Positions 17,632-26,907 of a DNA stretch of 64,000 bases are shown here, piece after piece. Made by a program: the position numbers and the translations under genes. Numbering within the stretch: position 1 is the stretch's first letter; each line of letters starts with the position of its first letter. The stretch covers positions 248,001 through 312,000 of the forward strand of contig NZ_SMFO01000002.1 of the NCBI RefSeq assembly GCF_004349145.1, written 5' to 3'. The stretch comes from Flavobacterium hiemivividum (lineage in GTDB: Bacteria; Bacteroidota; Bacteroidia; Flavobacteriales; Flavobacteriaceae). Below the pieces are notes generated by a model. The model made no database searches. It was given only the letters and a program-made list of their open reading frames with translations, and was not told where the DNA came from.

Positions 17632-18825
17632 TTACTCGTAAGTTTCATTATTTACAGACGAAAATATGTTTTGGGCATTTCCTAGTATCTTGATAAATCC
17701 TTTGGCATCATCAGATGTCCAAGCATTGTTCATTTCTCCATATTGACCAAAACCTGTATTCATCAAATCATTTTCTGATTCAATTCCGTCAAGCGTAAAG
17801 TGATACGGCTTCAATGAAACTGTTACAGTTCCGTTAACTGTTTTTTGAGTGTCTTCAAGGAAAGCCTCAATATTCCTCATTACAGGATCAAGAAATTGAC
17901 CTTCATGAAACAACATTCCGTACCAGTTTCCTAGTTGCTCTTTCCAGTATTGTTGCCATTTACCAAGGGTGTGTTTCTCAAGTAAATGATGTGCTTTTAT
18001 GATAATTAATGGAGCAGCAGCTTCAAAACCAACTCTTCCTTTAATACCGATAATCGTGTCACCAACATGTGTGTCTCTACCAATTGCAAAGGCATTTGCT
18101 AATTTCTCAAGAATAACAATATTGTCAACTGGTGATTTTTTAATACCATTGATAGCAATCAATTCGCCTTTTTCGAAAGTCAAAGCTACTTTTTCTTCGC
18201 CTTCTTTTTGTAATTGCGAAGGATAAGCTTCGCTAGGAAGTGGTTGACTTGAAGTTAAAGTTTCTTTTCCACCTACACTAGTTCCCCAAAGTCCTTTGTT
18301 GATTGAATATTGTGCTTTCTCCCAAGAATAGTGTACTCCGTTTTTTGCTAAATAATCCACTTCTTCTTGTCTTGATAATTTCAAGTCTCTAATAGGAGTG
18401 ATGATTTCAATTTCGGGAGCGATGGTTTGGAAAATTAAATCAAAACGAATTTGGTCATTTCCAGCACCGGTGCTTCCGTGAGCAATTGCAGTTGCACCCA
18501 CAGATTTGGCATATTTTATAGCTTCAATTGCTTGAAAAACACGTTCAGCACTTACAGATAATGGGTAGGTATTATTTTTTAAGACATTACCAAAAATTAA
18601 ATACTTGATTGCTTTATCGTAATATCTGTCTACAATGGTTAGGTTAGCGTGTTTTGCACTTCCTAATTCGTAGGCTCTATCTTCAATTGCTTTTAATTCG
18701 GCATCATCAAAACCTCCAGTATTGATTAATACGGTGTGAACTTCATATCCTTTTTCGTTTTTTAAATACTTAAGGCAATATGAGGTATCTAAACCTCCAC
18801 TATAAGCTAATACAACTTTTTTCAT
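17632..18825 (-). CDS. argG: Argininosuccinate synthase
   Basis: ATP-dependent joining of citrulline and aspartate. The 397-residue PP-loop protein starts VVLAYSGGLDTSYCLKYL and contains AHGSTGAGNDQIRFD, PIRDLKLSRQEE and EGQFLDPVMRNIEAFLE. Length is normal. It lies 62 bases after the acyltransferase gene and is the second gene of the operon. Its substrate citrulline would come from the deacylase gene downstream. Confidence 0.96.
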   Translation of the reverse strand: MKKVVLAYSGGLDTSYCLKYLKNEKGYEVHTVLINTGGFDDAELKAIEDRAYELGSAKHANLTIVDRYYDKAIKYLIFGNVLKNNTYPLSVSAERVFQAIEAIKYAKSVGATAIAHGSTGAGNDQIRFDLIFQTIAPEIEIITPIRDLKLSRQEEVDYLAKNGVHYSWEKAQYSINKGLWGTSVGGKETLTSSQPLPSEAYPSQLQKEGEEKVALTFEKGELIAINGIKKSPVDNIVILEKLANAFAIGRDTHVGDTIIGIKGRVGFEAAAPLIIIKAHHLLEKHTLGKWQQYWKEQLGNWYGMLFHEGQFLDPVMRNIEAFLEDTQKTVNGTVTVSLKPYHFTLDGIESENDLMNTGFGQYGEMNNAWTSDDAKGFIKILGNAQNIFSSVNNETYE

Positions 18826-18887
18826 ATTTTGATCTATTATGGGCTATTGGCTTTAAGCCTTTAGCAGATTATATATATTATTTTAAT

Positions 18888-19505
18888 TTAGTCTTCTAAG
18901 AAAAGGGCTTGTTTGATTTTTTTCAAACGATTCCAAATTCTAACATTAAAAGGATGTTTTGGCGGCACCTTAGCTTTTTCCTTCGGATCATAAAGCATTC
19001 CAGTACACAAGCACATTTTGTTATCTTTACTTTTTAAAATTTCATAATTGGTACACGTTTGACATCCTTTCCAAAAACTGGGATCTGTCGTTAGTTCAGA
19101 AAAAGGAACTGGTTTATATCCCAATTCAGAATTGATTTTCATTACAGCTAATCCCGTTGTGATTCCGAATACTTTTGCATTTGGATATTTTTTCAAAGAG
19201 TAATCAAACACTTTAGATTTAATTTTTTTGGCTAGACCTATATTTCTGTAATCAGGATGTACAATTAATCCTGAATGCGCCACATAGTTGCTGTCTTGCC
19301 AACTTTCGATATAACAAAAACCTGCAAAAACGCCGTTGTCCAAAGCGATAACTGCATCTTGATTTTGCATTTTTTTCAAAATATATTCAGGCGTTCTTTT
19401 AGCAATTCCAGTTCCTCTCAACAAGGCAGACGACTCTATAGTATCGCAAATAATTTGTGCGTACTTAAAATGCTCTTCCTGGGCAATAATAATAGAGATA
19501 TTCAT
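18888..19505 (-). CDS. GNAT acyltransferase, probable N-acylglutamate synthase
   Basis: This 205-residue GNAT protein is the first gene of the arginine cluster, which suggests that it acylates glutamate (first step); in this lineage the acyl donor may be succinyl-CoA. The acyl-CoA binding stretch is VHPDYRNIGLAKKIKS (residues 82-97). Unusually, the C-terminal third has four cysteines spaced C148-x-x-C151 and C165-x-C167 that could bind a metal. The C-terminus is basic and proline-containing. The start ATG at 19505 is preceded by a leader of about 320 bases. The catalytic assignment is by context. Confidence 0.8.
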   Translation of the reverse strand: MNISIIIAQEEHFKYAQIICDTIESSALLRGTGIAKRTPEYILKKMQNQDAVIALDNGVFAGFCYIESWQDSNYVAHSGLIVHPDYRNIGLAKKIKSKVFDYSLKKYPNAKVFGITTGLAVMKINSELGYKPVPFSELTTDPSFWKGCQTCTNYEILKSKDNKMCLCTGMLYDPKEKAKVPPKHPFNVRIWNRLKKIKQALFLED

Positions 19506-19730
19506 TACAAGAGTTGAATTTTTGAGTTAAAAAATGATTTGTAAGATAGTTTTAAAATGCATTCTTTGTTTCCCAAAATAAAATAACAAAAATACGAATT
19601 TATTATCCAATGAATTGAATAACAAGGAAGTATGATGAAAGAAATATTGATTTTGGAAAATAGGTATTCCAACGGGAAACAAATGTGATTTCAAAATGAA
19701 AAAAAAATAAATGAATAGAAATATTTACAA

Positions 19731-19811
19731 CACAACTGTGGAAACTATACTAATAGCGTCCGTACTTCGGGAGAAGTAGCAGTTGTGATTATCCGTGAGT
19801 TTGGATTAATA
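19731..19811 (-). promoter_or_regulatory. Predicted structured RNA leader of the arginine operon
   Basis: The minus-strand RNA can fold into a compact three-way junction. P1 pairs CACAACUG (19787-19780) with CAGUUGUG (19738-19731); P2 is UACUUC-UCCC-GAAGUA (19778-19763); P3 is CUAU-UAGU-AUAG (19756-19745). A further hairpin AUCC/GGAU lies just 5' (19806-19791). The element starts within 50 bases of the promoter and about 230 bases before the first gene. Regulation by an arginine-related signal is inference; I do not recognise the RNA as a named class. Confidence 0.55.
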
Positions 19812-19831
19812 TTTAAATTTGTATTATTCAT
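19745..19831 (-). CDS. Candidate leaderless 28-residue leader peptide
   Basis: An ATG at 19831 lies about where transcription should begin from the TACTTTTG promoter. It opens a 28-codon frame, with two CGG arginine codons, that ends in a TAG inside hairpin P3. No ribosome-binding site is possible if the transcript is leaderless. The frame could be a translated attenuator or accidental; codons for arginine are not clustered as in classic attenuators. Confidence 0.3.
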   Translation of the reverse strand: MNNTNLNINPNSRIITTATSPEVRTLLV

Positions 19832-19836
19832 TGGTG

Positions 19837-19864
19837 CAAAAGTACACTATTTTATTTTACGCAA
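19837..19864 (-). promoter_or_regulatory. Promoter of the arginine/proline operon
   Basis: On the minus strand TTG (19864-19862), 17 bases, then TACTTTTG (19844-19837): a complete match to the Bacteroidota housekeeping promoter. It places the transcription start near 19830, about 325 bases before the first ORF. Confidence 0.8.
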
Positions 19865-20087
19865 CACCAAACTTCATGCTTTCTAACAAAATTTTAATTC
19901 TTTGTTGCATTTTATAAAAATAGCAATTCTATGAAAATTATGTTGCAAGAGACTTTGTAATTTCTGCTCACTCAATCAGCAATAGACCAAAACAGGAGGT
20001 CTGTCTGCGCAATAGTGTTTTTCTTGACCGACTTTAAATTTAATTAGCAGGATCTTTTTTCATTTCGAAAACCTTGAAATAAGGTCA

Positions 20088-20120
20088 TAAAAAAACCATC
20101 AAAGTAGATTTGATGGTTTT
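20088..20120 (-). terminator. Terminator of the sugar transporter gene
   Basis: AAAACCATCAAA-GTAGA-TTTGATGGTTTT is a 12-bp perfect stem; read on the minus strand it is followed by a run of T. It lies 23 bases after the transporter stop. Confidence 0.85.
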
Positions 20121-20142
20121 AATTTTTATAGAAAATAATGAA

Positions 20143-21618
20143 TTAATGTGCCGATGAAGTCCCAGTGTCTAAGTTGACACCTTGGCTTTTTAGTATTTTA
20201 GGACAGTAATAGCCATAAAATGCCAAATAGGCAAAACCAAGAAGAGGTACCACATAAGAAAAACGTGTAAAAGTAATGCCAAGTATTCCGTTTGGATTAG
20301 TTAAATCTAAATCGCATATTGCTCCTTGAACTAGCGGGATTACACCACCACCAAGAATCATCATAATTAAGAATGAAGACGCTTTTCCAGTGTTTTTTCC
20401 TAACCCTGCGATAGCTAAATCGAAGATAGATGGCCACATGATTGATAAGAATAAACCTCCTGAAATAAAGAAGTATTTAGCGATTTCAGTATCTGTACAA
20501 ACTAAACCTGCAAACATCATGGTTAAACCAGCGATTGCAAAAAGCATTAATGTTTTACCTGCATTTTTACCACCAATAAAACTAACGCCTATAAACAATA
20601 AGATCCAAAGAGGGTAGATGTAGAATTCAGAAACATTATGACCAGCAAATATATTAGCTCCGATAATTACTCCAAATGCTAAAGCGGGCACGATAAACTT
20701 AAGCGCAGTGTTTACTAAGTTAGTTGTGTTAAACACATTCACACCACCATTCCAGCGACCAATCATTAAACTTCCCCAGTAAAGTGCAATAAATGGAGAA
20801 ATTGCGTCTTCTAATATTCCTCCAAATTCCCTAGTATGAAGTAAAGCTGGTAGATTACTGATAATTGTTACCTCTGTTCCAACATATATAAAGATACCTA
20901 TCATTCCTAAGTACAATTGTGGATAGTCTAAAATGCTGAACTTAGCGTGTTTGCTTTCAATTTTAGCCTCAATCACATCTGTTTTTGCTGGATCCTCTAT
21001 TCTAGAAAAATACATGAATATTGCAACTAAAACGAAAGTAAGACCTAAAATTATAAAAGGTAATTTAATATCTTCTAATGAAAGACTTGTCTTTTTGTTA
21101 TCTCCCATTCCAAAAAGTGCAATACCTAGAAGAATAGCACCAAGTGTTGTTCCAAATGAGTTTAAACCTCCAGCCAAAGTTAAACGGTGTGCTCCAGTTG
21201 CTGGACTTCCCATTTTAATAGCAAGTGGATTTGCAACAATTTGTTGAATAGAAAACCCAAGACCCACAGTAAACAATGCGGTCAAAAAGAATGGAAAACT
21301 TTCCATTGTTGCAGCAGGAACAAATAAAAACGAACCTATCGCAGAAATAAGTAATCCTGTAGAGAGCGTTTTTTTGTAGCCAAATTTTTGTAAAACATCA
21401 GACTTTAAAGAAACAAGAAAGAAAATTAGTGAGCCTACAAAATATGCGGCATAAAATGCCCAAGCCACTAGTTGTGATTGCAGTTGAGATAATGTAAAAA
21501 CTTTTTTGAAAACGGGTATTAATATATCATTGGCAGAGCCAACAAATCCCCAAAAGAAGAAGACTATTATTAATGATATAAACTGTCCCCACTTAGTTTG
21601 TAAATTTTCTGAATTCAT
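20143..21618 (-). CDS. FucP/NagP-type MFS sugar transporter
   Basis: This 491-residue inner-membrane permease has about 12 hydrophobic segments. The N-terminus FFFWGFVGSANDILIPVFKK and the motif QQIVANPLAIKMGSP are typical of the FucP/GluP proton symporter family, and SFGTTLGAILLG fits too. In Bacteroidota such permeases import monosaccharides or small oligosaccharides released by polysaccharide loci. The gene is next to the regulator pair and the hexosaminidase locus, so GlcNAc or a chitobiose-type substrate is the likeliest cargo. It is followed by its own terminator. Confidence 0.85.
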   Translation of the reverse strand: MNSENLQTKWGQFISLIIVFFFWGFVGSANDILIPVFKKVFTLSQLQSQLVAWAFYAAYFVGSLIFFLVSLKSDVLQKFGYKKTLSTGLLISAIGSFLFVPAATMESFPFFLTALFTVGLGFSIQQIVANPLAIKMGSPATGAHRLTLAGGLNSFGTTLGAILLGIALFGMGDNKKTSLSLEDIKLPFIILGLTFVLVAIFMYFSRIEDPAKTDVIEAKIESKHAKFSILDYPQLYLGMIGIFIYVGTEVTIISNLPALLHTREFGGILEDAISPFIALYWGSLMIGRWNGGVNVFNTTNLVNTALKFIVPALAFGVIIGANIFAGHNVSEFYIYPLWILLFIGVSFIGGKNAGKTLMLFAIAGLTMMFAGLVCTDTEIAKYFFISGGLFLSIMWPSIFDLAIAGLGKNTGKASSFLIMMILGGGVIPLVQGAICDLDLTNPNGILGITFTRFSYVVPLLGFAYLAFYGYYCPKILKSQGVNLDTGTSSAH

Positions 21619-21781
21619 AATTATTGATGGTTAATTTTTTTAGTTCGGTCGTAAATGTAGATTTTAAGTAAAGTAAAAAAAAATTATTTATAAGAAAATT
21701 GATTAAAATTATACAATCGGCAGTATTTCTATAATGAACAACATATTTTTGTCGTTTGCTACGTTTTTTATCATAGATTTT

Positions 21782-22483
21782 CTAATCCAAAATTCTAATT
21801 TTTACATCTTTGCTATAATTTCTTCCTATGGGAAGTGTGTAAGAATGTACTTGTATTCTATTTCCTTCTATAGATTTTACTTTGTTTACAGCTATAATAT
21901 AGGATTTATGGATGCGAGTAAATTGATCCTCAGGCAACTCTTCGGATAAAGCGGTTAAGGATTTATGGGTAATGTAAGTTTTATCAGTAGTGACTACTTT
22001 TATATATTCTTTCATCCCTTCGATAAATAAGATTTCATCAATGATTATTTTCACCATTTTCTTGTCAACTTTGATAAAAATGTGAGAATCAACCTTTAGT
22101 GTATCAGCTTTTAAATTGTTTTTTAAATTAAAATCGGCTTCGATTTTGTGAATACATTTAATAAAACGAGGAAGCGGTATGGGTTTAACTAAATAATCTA
22201 AAACATCAAGCTCGTAACTCTCGGCAGCAAATTCTCTAAAAGCGGTCGTAATCACAATTTTAGTTTTGTTTTCAATCAATCTGATTAGTTCAAAACCAGT
22301 CATTAAAGGCATGTGTATGTCTAAAAAGACGACATCGATAGCGTTGCTGTTTAGAAAATCTAAGGCCTCGATAGGATTATGAAAAGTCCCGATGATTTCA
22401 AAATCAGAAAAATTAGTAAAATAATTCTGCAGTATTTTTGTTGCTAAGGGCTCATCATCAATCAAAATACATTTAATCTTCAT
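21782..22483 (-). CDS. LytTR-family response regulator
   Basis: The 233-residue protein has an N-terminal receiver domain (acidic pocket IDDE at 8-11, phosphoacceptor Asp55 in VVFLDIHMP, switch Thr in VITTAF, Lys in YLVKPI) and a C-terminal LytTR DNA-binding domain (about 130-230, with FIEGMKEYIKVVTTDKTY and FTRIHKSYIIAVNKV). Its start overlaps the end of the kinase gene by 11 bases. It likely controls the divergent susCD operon and perhaps the transporter gene downstream. Confidence 0.92.
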   Translation of the reverse strand: MKIKCILIDDEPLATKILQNYFTNFSDFEIIGTFHNPIEALDFLNSNAIDVVFLDIHMPLMTGFELIRLIENKTKIVITTAFREFAAESYELDVLDYLVKPIPLPRFIKCIHKIEADFNLKNNLKADTLKVDSHIFIKVDKKMVKIIIDEILFIEGMKEYIKVVTTDKTYITHKSLTALSEELPEDQFTRIHKSYIIAVNKVKSIEGNRIQVHSYTLPIGRNYSKDVKIRILD

Positions 22484-23525
22484 TTTGGATGGGTATTTGC
22501 AGTCGAATGATATAATAATTGAATTTTATTGTTTTTTCTAAAGTGAAATTATTTTGAAAAATCAATTTCAACCTTTTTTTGGTGTTGGATAAACCAATCC
22601 CTTTTTTTGTTTTAGTATTTTGTGAAAGTACAAAATTATTTAGTATTTCAAATTGCAGCTTGGTTTTATCGATTACTTTGCAATTAATCTTAATTCTGAG
22701 GTTGTTATTGCAAGGTCCGCCGTGCTTAAACGCGTTTTCAATCAATGTTATGACGAGCAAAGGTGGAATTTTTATGTCCTCAATGTTTGATTCGATATTT
22801 ACCGCTACTTCCACATGCTCAAAACGAAGTTTTTCGATTTCGATATAATTCTGGATATAATCAATCTCTTTGGTTAGGTCCACCATTTGGGTTCCCTTAA
22901 TATCATATAAAACATATTCCATCAATCGAGAAAGTTTTAAGATTACATCAGGGACTTTTTTAGAGGATTCTAAAGATAAAGCATAGAGATTATTGAGCGT
23001 ATTGAAGAAAAAGTGTGGTTGTATTTGAGTCTTCAGATATTTGAGTTTCATCTTAGACTGATTCTGCTTCATAATCGTATTTCGATCTCTTTCTTTTAAC
23101 CAATTCATGGTAGAGAAGACAGAAGAAGCAATAGATAGTACATAAATTTCGCCAATGGTTACTGCAACAATATGGTTTATATCAAAGGGACGATATACTT
23201 TGTTGGCTTCAGGCCAAATATTTTCTGAAATCATATAATAGGTCAATCCAGTTTTGGCCATATAAATAACAGCTAAACTCGCTAGTAGCGCTAAGGTATA
23301 TTTATAATATTCGAATTTTACAATGTAACGAGGAATGAGCACAATTAGATTAAAGTACACAAAAGGTATGTGCAAGGAAAACTCAATTAGGTTGGATTTA
23401 AAAGAGTATGGATAATTATCAAAGTAAGAACCCCAACGCAAAAAGTTGATTAAAAAAAAGATAACCCAAAACCAAATATGATTTCGGAACTCCGTATTAA
23501 ATTTTATTTTTCTAATGGGCTTCAA
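22473..23525 (-). CDS. LytS-type sensor histidine kinase
   Basis: A 350-residue membrane kinase. Four hydrophobic segments (about 17-32, 48-66, 76-98, 118-140) are followed by the His_kinase domain with phospho-acceptor His171 in QIQPHFFFNTLNNLY, and a HATPase domain with IENAFKHGG (N box) and KKGIGLSNTKKRL (G box). It has no periplasmic sugar-binding domain, so the signal may come from the membrane or the partner SusCD/transporter. It is coupled to the LytTR regulator and diverges from susC. Confidence 0.9.
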   Translation of the reverse strand: MKPIRKIKFNTEFRNHIWFWVIFFLINFLRWGSYFDNYPYSFKSNLIEFSLHIPFVYFNLIVLIPRYIVKFEYYKYTLALLASLAVIYMAKTGLTYYMISENIWPEANKVYRPFDINHIVAVTIGEIYVLSIASSVFSTMNWLKERDRNTIMKQNQSKMKLKYLKTQIQPHFFFNTLNNLYALSLESSKKVPDVILKLSRLMEYVLYDIKGTQMVDLTKEIDYIQNYIEIEKLRFEHVEVAVNIESNIEDIKIPPLLVITLIENAFKHGGPCNNNLRIKINCKVIDKTKLQFEILNNFVLSQNTKTKKGIGLSNTKKRLKLIFQNNFTLEKTIKFNYYIIRLQIPIQNED

Positions 23526-23864
23526 TTGAAAATAAATTAGAGGTTAAATCATTGCTTTTCAAAACTATTAACAGGATTAATTTGCAACTTTAAGGAATTT
23601 GCAACCAAAAATCGAATTTTAATCCAATAAAATCCAAAATAAAATGAATTTAACATATTAACTGCTTAACAACTACAGTTCGTTAAAGAAATGATGTCGT
23701 TTGTTGAATATTAGTAATTTTTTCTATCAGAATGCTTTAGTAAAATACACTTTGTTTACTAAAGGATGTGGTTAATGCCGATTTTCATGTTGTTAGTATA
23801 ATTTATTTTTTTAAGAATGTTTTAACAGATAGATTTACACTATAACTAACAAAAATCAATAAAA
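23526..23864. other. Divergent regulatory region of the amino-sugar locus
   Basis: No gene is seen in these 339 bases. They lie between the kinase gene and susC and must hold both promoters. TAGATTTA at 23830-23837 is a near match to the -7 consensus (last base A instead of G) for susC, with no convincing -33; this fits an activator-dependent promoter. A TTCGTT/GTCGTT pair lies near 23679-23702. Confidence 0.5.
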
Positions 23865-26800
23865 ATGAAACAAATTATTTCAATCTTTATGATTCTTTTC
23901 ACTGTACAAGTTTCACTTGCGCAAATGAAAACTGTCAAAGGTTCGGTTACAGATGGAAATCGCGCTCCTATACCAGGAGTTAATATTATCGTTCAAGGTG
24001 AGAGCACGTCAGCAAGTACTGACTTTGATGGTAATTTCTCTGTTCAAGTTGCAAAAGGTAAAACCTTATCTTTTTCTTATTTAGGTTTAGAGACAAAAAA
24101 TGTTGTGGTGGGTGAATCTAGTACAATCAATGTCAGAATGAATGAGGCAGCTACAAATTCTTTAAATGAAGTTGTGGTCACTTCATTAGGAATCACTAAA
24201 GCGAAAAAAACATTAACTTATTCAGCTCAGGAATTAAAAGGGGAGGAATTAGTGCGAGTGAAAGATGCTAACATTATCAATACCGTTGCTGGTAAGATTG
24301 CTGGTGTGGCTATTACTAAAAGTTCCTCAGGTTCAGGAGGTTCAACTAAGGTGGTAATTAGAGGTAATTCTTCGTTTACAAATAACCAACCATTATATGT
24401 AATTGATGGTATTCCATTGTCAAATGGAGGTTCTGTTCAACCTAATGGAACTTTTGGAGATTTAGCTGGAGGTAATAGAGATGGAGGAGATGTTGTTTCC
24501 TTAATTAATCCTGATGATTATGAGGGTATGACTGTGCTTAAAGGAGCGGCTGCTTCTGTATTATATGGTAGTCAAGGTGCAAATGGTGTAATATTACTGA
24601 GTTCTAAAAAAGTAAAAGCAGGTGTAGAAACATTCAATGTAAACTCAGTTACTACATTTGATTCTGTAGCTTATTTGCCTGAATTTCAATCTGATTATAC
24701 TTCAAATGTAGGTGATGCCAAAAGCTGGGGAGCAAAACAAAAAGTAGAAGGAGATATCAAAGATTTTTTTAATACTGGAACTACTCAAATTACTTCTATG
24801 TCTTTTTCGAAAGCTACTGAAGGAGCTTCTACTAGTTTAACCTATGCTAATACTGATGCGTCTGGAGTAATACCAGGAAATCATTTGAAGAAAAATAATT
24901 TTGGAATACGTCAAACGTCAAAGTTTTTTGATGATCGATTGAATGTAGCGGTAACTGGTAATTATGTTTCTCAAAAGATTAACAACAGGCCTGTAAACGG
25001 TTTATACTTTAATCCAGTGAGTGGTGTTTATTCTCATCCTAGAGCATTTAGCCTAAATGATTTGAAGAACTATGAAGTTTTTGATGTTACTAAAAACTGG
25101 AATGCTCAAAATTATCCTGGATTTGCGGCAGTTAATGAAAATAATGAAAATCCATATTGGCAAATTAACAGACAAAAATCTTTTGATACTAATAATTTCT
25201 TTAATGGAGCTATTGCTTTAGATTACAAAGTTACCGATTGGTTTCGTTTAACTTCAAGATATAGTTATAACAGAAGTGAAAGTAATTTTGAAAAAGAAAT
25301 GTACGCTACATCAGCTACTTCTTTAGTACATCCTAAAGGAAGATACATTAATTCTAACTCTATCGCAAGTCAAAATTATGCAGATATAATAGGTTTAATA
25401 AATACTAATTTCTCAGAAGATTTTTCTTTTAGTGGAACTGTTGGAGCAAGTATTAATAATGGCAAGAGTACAGGACTTACTTTAGATTCTGGAATTGGTG
25501 GCGGATTGAAAAATGCTAATATTTTTACTTTAGGAAATTTTGCAAATAATAATGGGAATTATCAAACTGCGTATCAAAGAGAAGTACAATCTGTATTTGC
25601 AGCAACTACATTGGGTTACAAAGATTATTTATTCCTAGATGCTGCCGCAAGAAATGATTGGTCATCGACTTTAGTAAACACAGATAATCCAAGTTTCTTT
25701 TATCCTTCTTTAGGTGTAACAGCGATTATAAGCGAAATGACTACAATGCCAGATTTTATCAATTTTGGAAAAGTACGTGCTACTTATGCACAAGTTGGTA
25801 ATGACATTGCTGCTTTTATTACAACACCTACCTATTCAATAATTGCAGGTCAACCAGTTAATCCTCCTGTAGGTCCAAGACCAGGAACTACTTTGAAACC
25901 AGAATTGAAATCAGAGTATGAATTAGGTACAGAATGGAGAATGTTTAATAATAGATTAGGTTTTGAAGTTTCATACTATGATTCGAAAACTAAAAATCAA
26001 TATATGCAAGTTCCTGCTGAATCTACAAATGAAAATGGATACCTAAACTATGCAATAAACGCTGGAAGTATTTCTAACAAAGGATTTGAGGTGGTTTTAT
26101 TTGCTGATCTTGTTAAAGGCGATAAATTTAACTGGGAATCTAGAATCAACTATTCTCAAAATAGGAGTAAAGTAAATGATATTCCTGCTCAAAATCTAGA
26201 AGGAAGAATCGTGCTGACTGATCCAGGATCGAATAATTATAGATATTCATTAATAGAAGGAAGACCTTTTGGTATAATTGAAGGTAAAAACATTCAAAAA
26301 GATGATCAAGGTAGATTGTTAGTTGGTGATAATGGCAAGTTGTCTGTTAATGCTGATTGGGAAGAAGTTGGAAATGCTAATCCAGATTTCATGTTAGGTT
26401 TTTCTAATACATTTAAATTTGGTGCTTTTACAGCAAATATCTTAATTGACGGTCGTTTTGGTGGTGAAGTTTTAAGTTTAACGGAAGCTATCAATGATTT
26501 TAACGGAGTTTCTAAAGCGAGTGGCGATGCCAGAAATGCTGGTGGTGTTAAAATTAATGGTGCCAAAGCTGATGGAACTGCTGTAACTACAATGGATGCT
26601 TTCGATTATTACGATAAAACGGCAGGAAGAAACGGTGCAACCGGTGAGTATGTTTATGATGCAACTAATATTAATGTAAGAGAAGTTTCTATTGGATATA
26701 CTTTCAGTAAAACTAAATTACCATTTATGCAAACAGCAAGTATTTCTTTAATCGCAAGAAACTTATTCTTTATTTATAAGGATGCTCCATTCGATCCAAA

Positions 26801-26897
26801 TATTGCATTGAGCACAGGTGAAGGCTTGCAAGGTGTAGACGTTTTCGGTTTACCGTCAACAAGAAGTATTGGTATTAATTTAAATTTAACTTTTTAA
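23865..26897 (+). CDS. SusC-like TonB-dependent outer-membrane transporter
   Basis: The 1010-residue protein imports oligosaccharides across the outer membrane with SusD. Signal peptide to about residue 19 (VSLAQ), a carboxypeptidase-regulatory-like domain (about 23-100: [20 protein letters not shown]), then the plug (about 110-245: [42 protein letters not shown]) and a beta-barrel ending in the aromatic strand GINLNLTF. All are hallmarks of the SusC/RagA family. It starts the operon susC-susD-nagB-GH20; the stop is 10 bases before susD. Confidence 0.96.
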   Translation: MKQIISIFMILFTVQVSLAQMKTVKGSVTDGNRAPIPGVNIIVQGESTSASTDFDGNFSVQVAKGKTLSFSYLGLETKNVVVGESSTINVRMNEAATNSLNEVVVTSLGITKAKKTLTYSAQELKGEELVRVKDANIINTVAGKIAGVAITKSSSGSGGSTKVVIRGNSSFTNNQPLYVIDGIPLSNGGSVQPNGTFGDLAGGNRDGGDVVSLINPDDYEGMTVLKGAAASVLYGSQGANGVILLSSKKVKAGVETFNVNSVTTFDSVAYLPEFQSDYTSNVGDAKSWGAKQKVEGDIKDFFNTGTTQITSMSFSKATEGASTSLTYANTDASGVIPGNHLKKNNFGIRQTSKFFDDRLNVAVTGNYVSQKINNRPVNGLYFNPVSGVYSHPRAFSLNDLKNYEVFDVTKNWNAQNYPGFAAVNENNENPYWQINRQKSFDTNNFFNGAIALDYKVTDWFRLTSRYSYNRSESNFEKEMYATSATSLVHPKGRYINSNSIASQNYADIIGLINTNFSEDFSFSGTVGASINNGKSTGLTLDSGIGGGLKNANIFTLGNFANNNGNYQTAYQREVQSVFAATTLGYKDYLFLDAAARNDWSSTLVNTDNPSFFYPSLGVTAIISEMTTMPDFINFGKVRATYAQVGNDIAAFITTPTYSIIAGQPVNPPVGPRPGTTLKPELKSEYELGTEWRMFNNRLGFEVSYYDSKTKNQYMQVPAESTNENGYLNYAINAGSISNKGFEVVLFADLVKGDKFNWESRINYSQNRSKVNDIPAQNLEGRIVLTDPGSNNYRYSLIEGRPFGIIEGKNIQKDDQGRLLVGDNGKLSVNADWEEVGNANPDFMLGFSNTFKFGAFTANILIDGRFGGEVLSLTEAINDFNGVSKASGDARNAGGVKINGAKADGTAVTTMDAFDYYDKTAGRNGATGEYVYDATNINVREVSIGYTFSKTKLPFMQTASISLIARNLFFIYKDAPFDPNIALSTGEGLQGVDVFGLPSTRSIGINLNLTF

Positions 26898-26907
26898 TCT
26901 TACAATC

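Noticed and set aside
19724..19800. Hammerhead or purine-riboswitch identity for the arg leader fold
   Set aside because: The junction sequences do not contain the CUGANGA/GAAA hammerhead core or the conserved purine-riboswitch core, so I left the class open.
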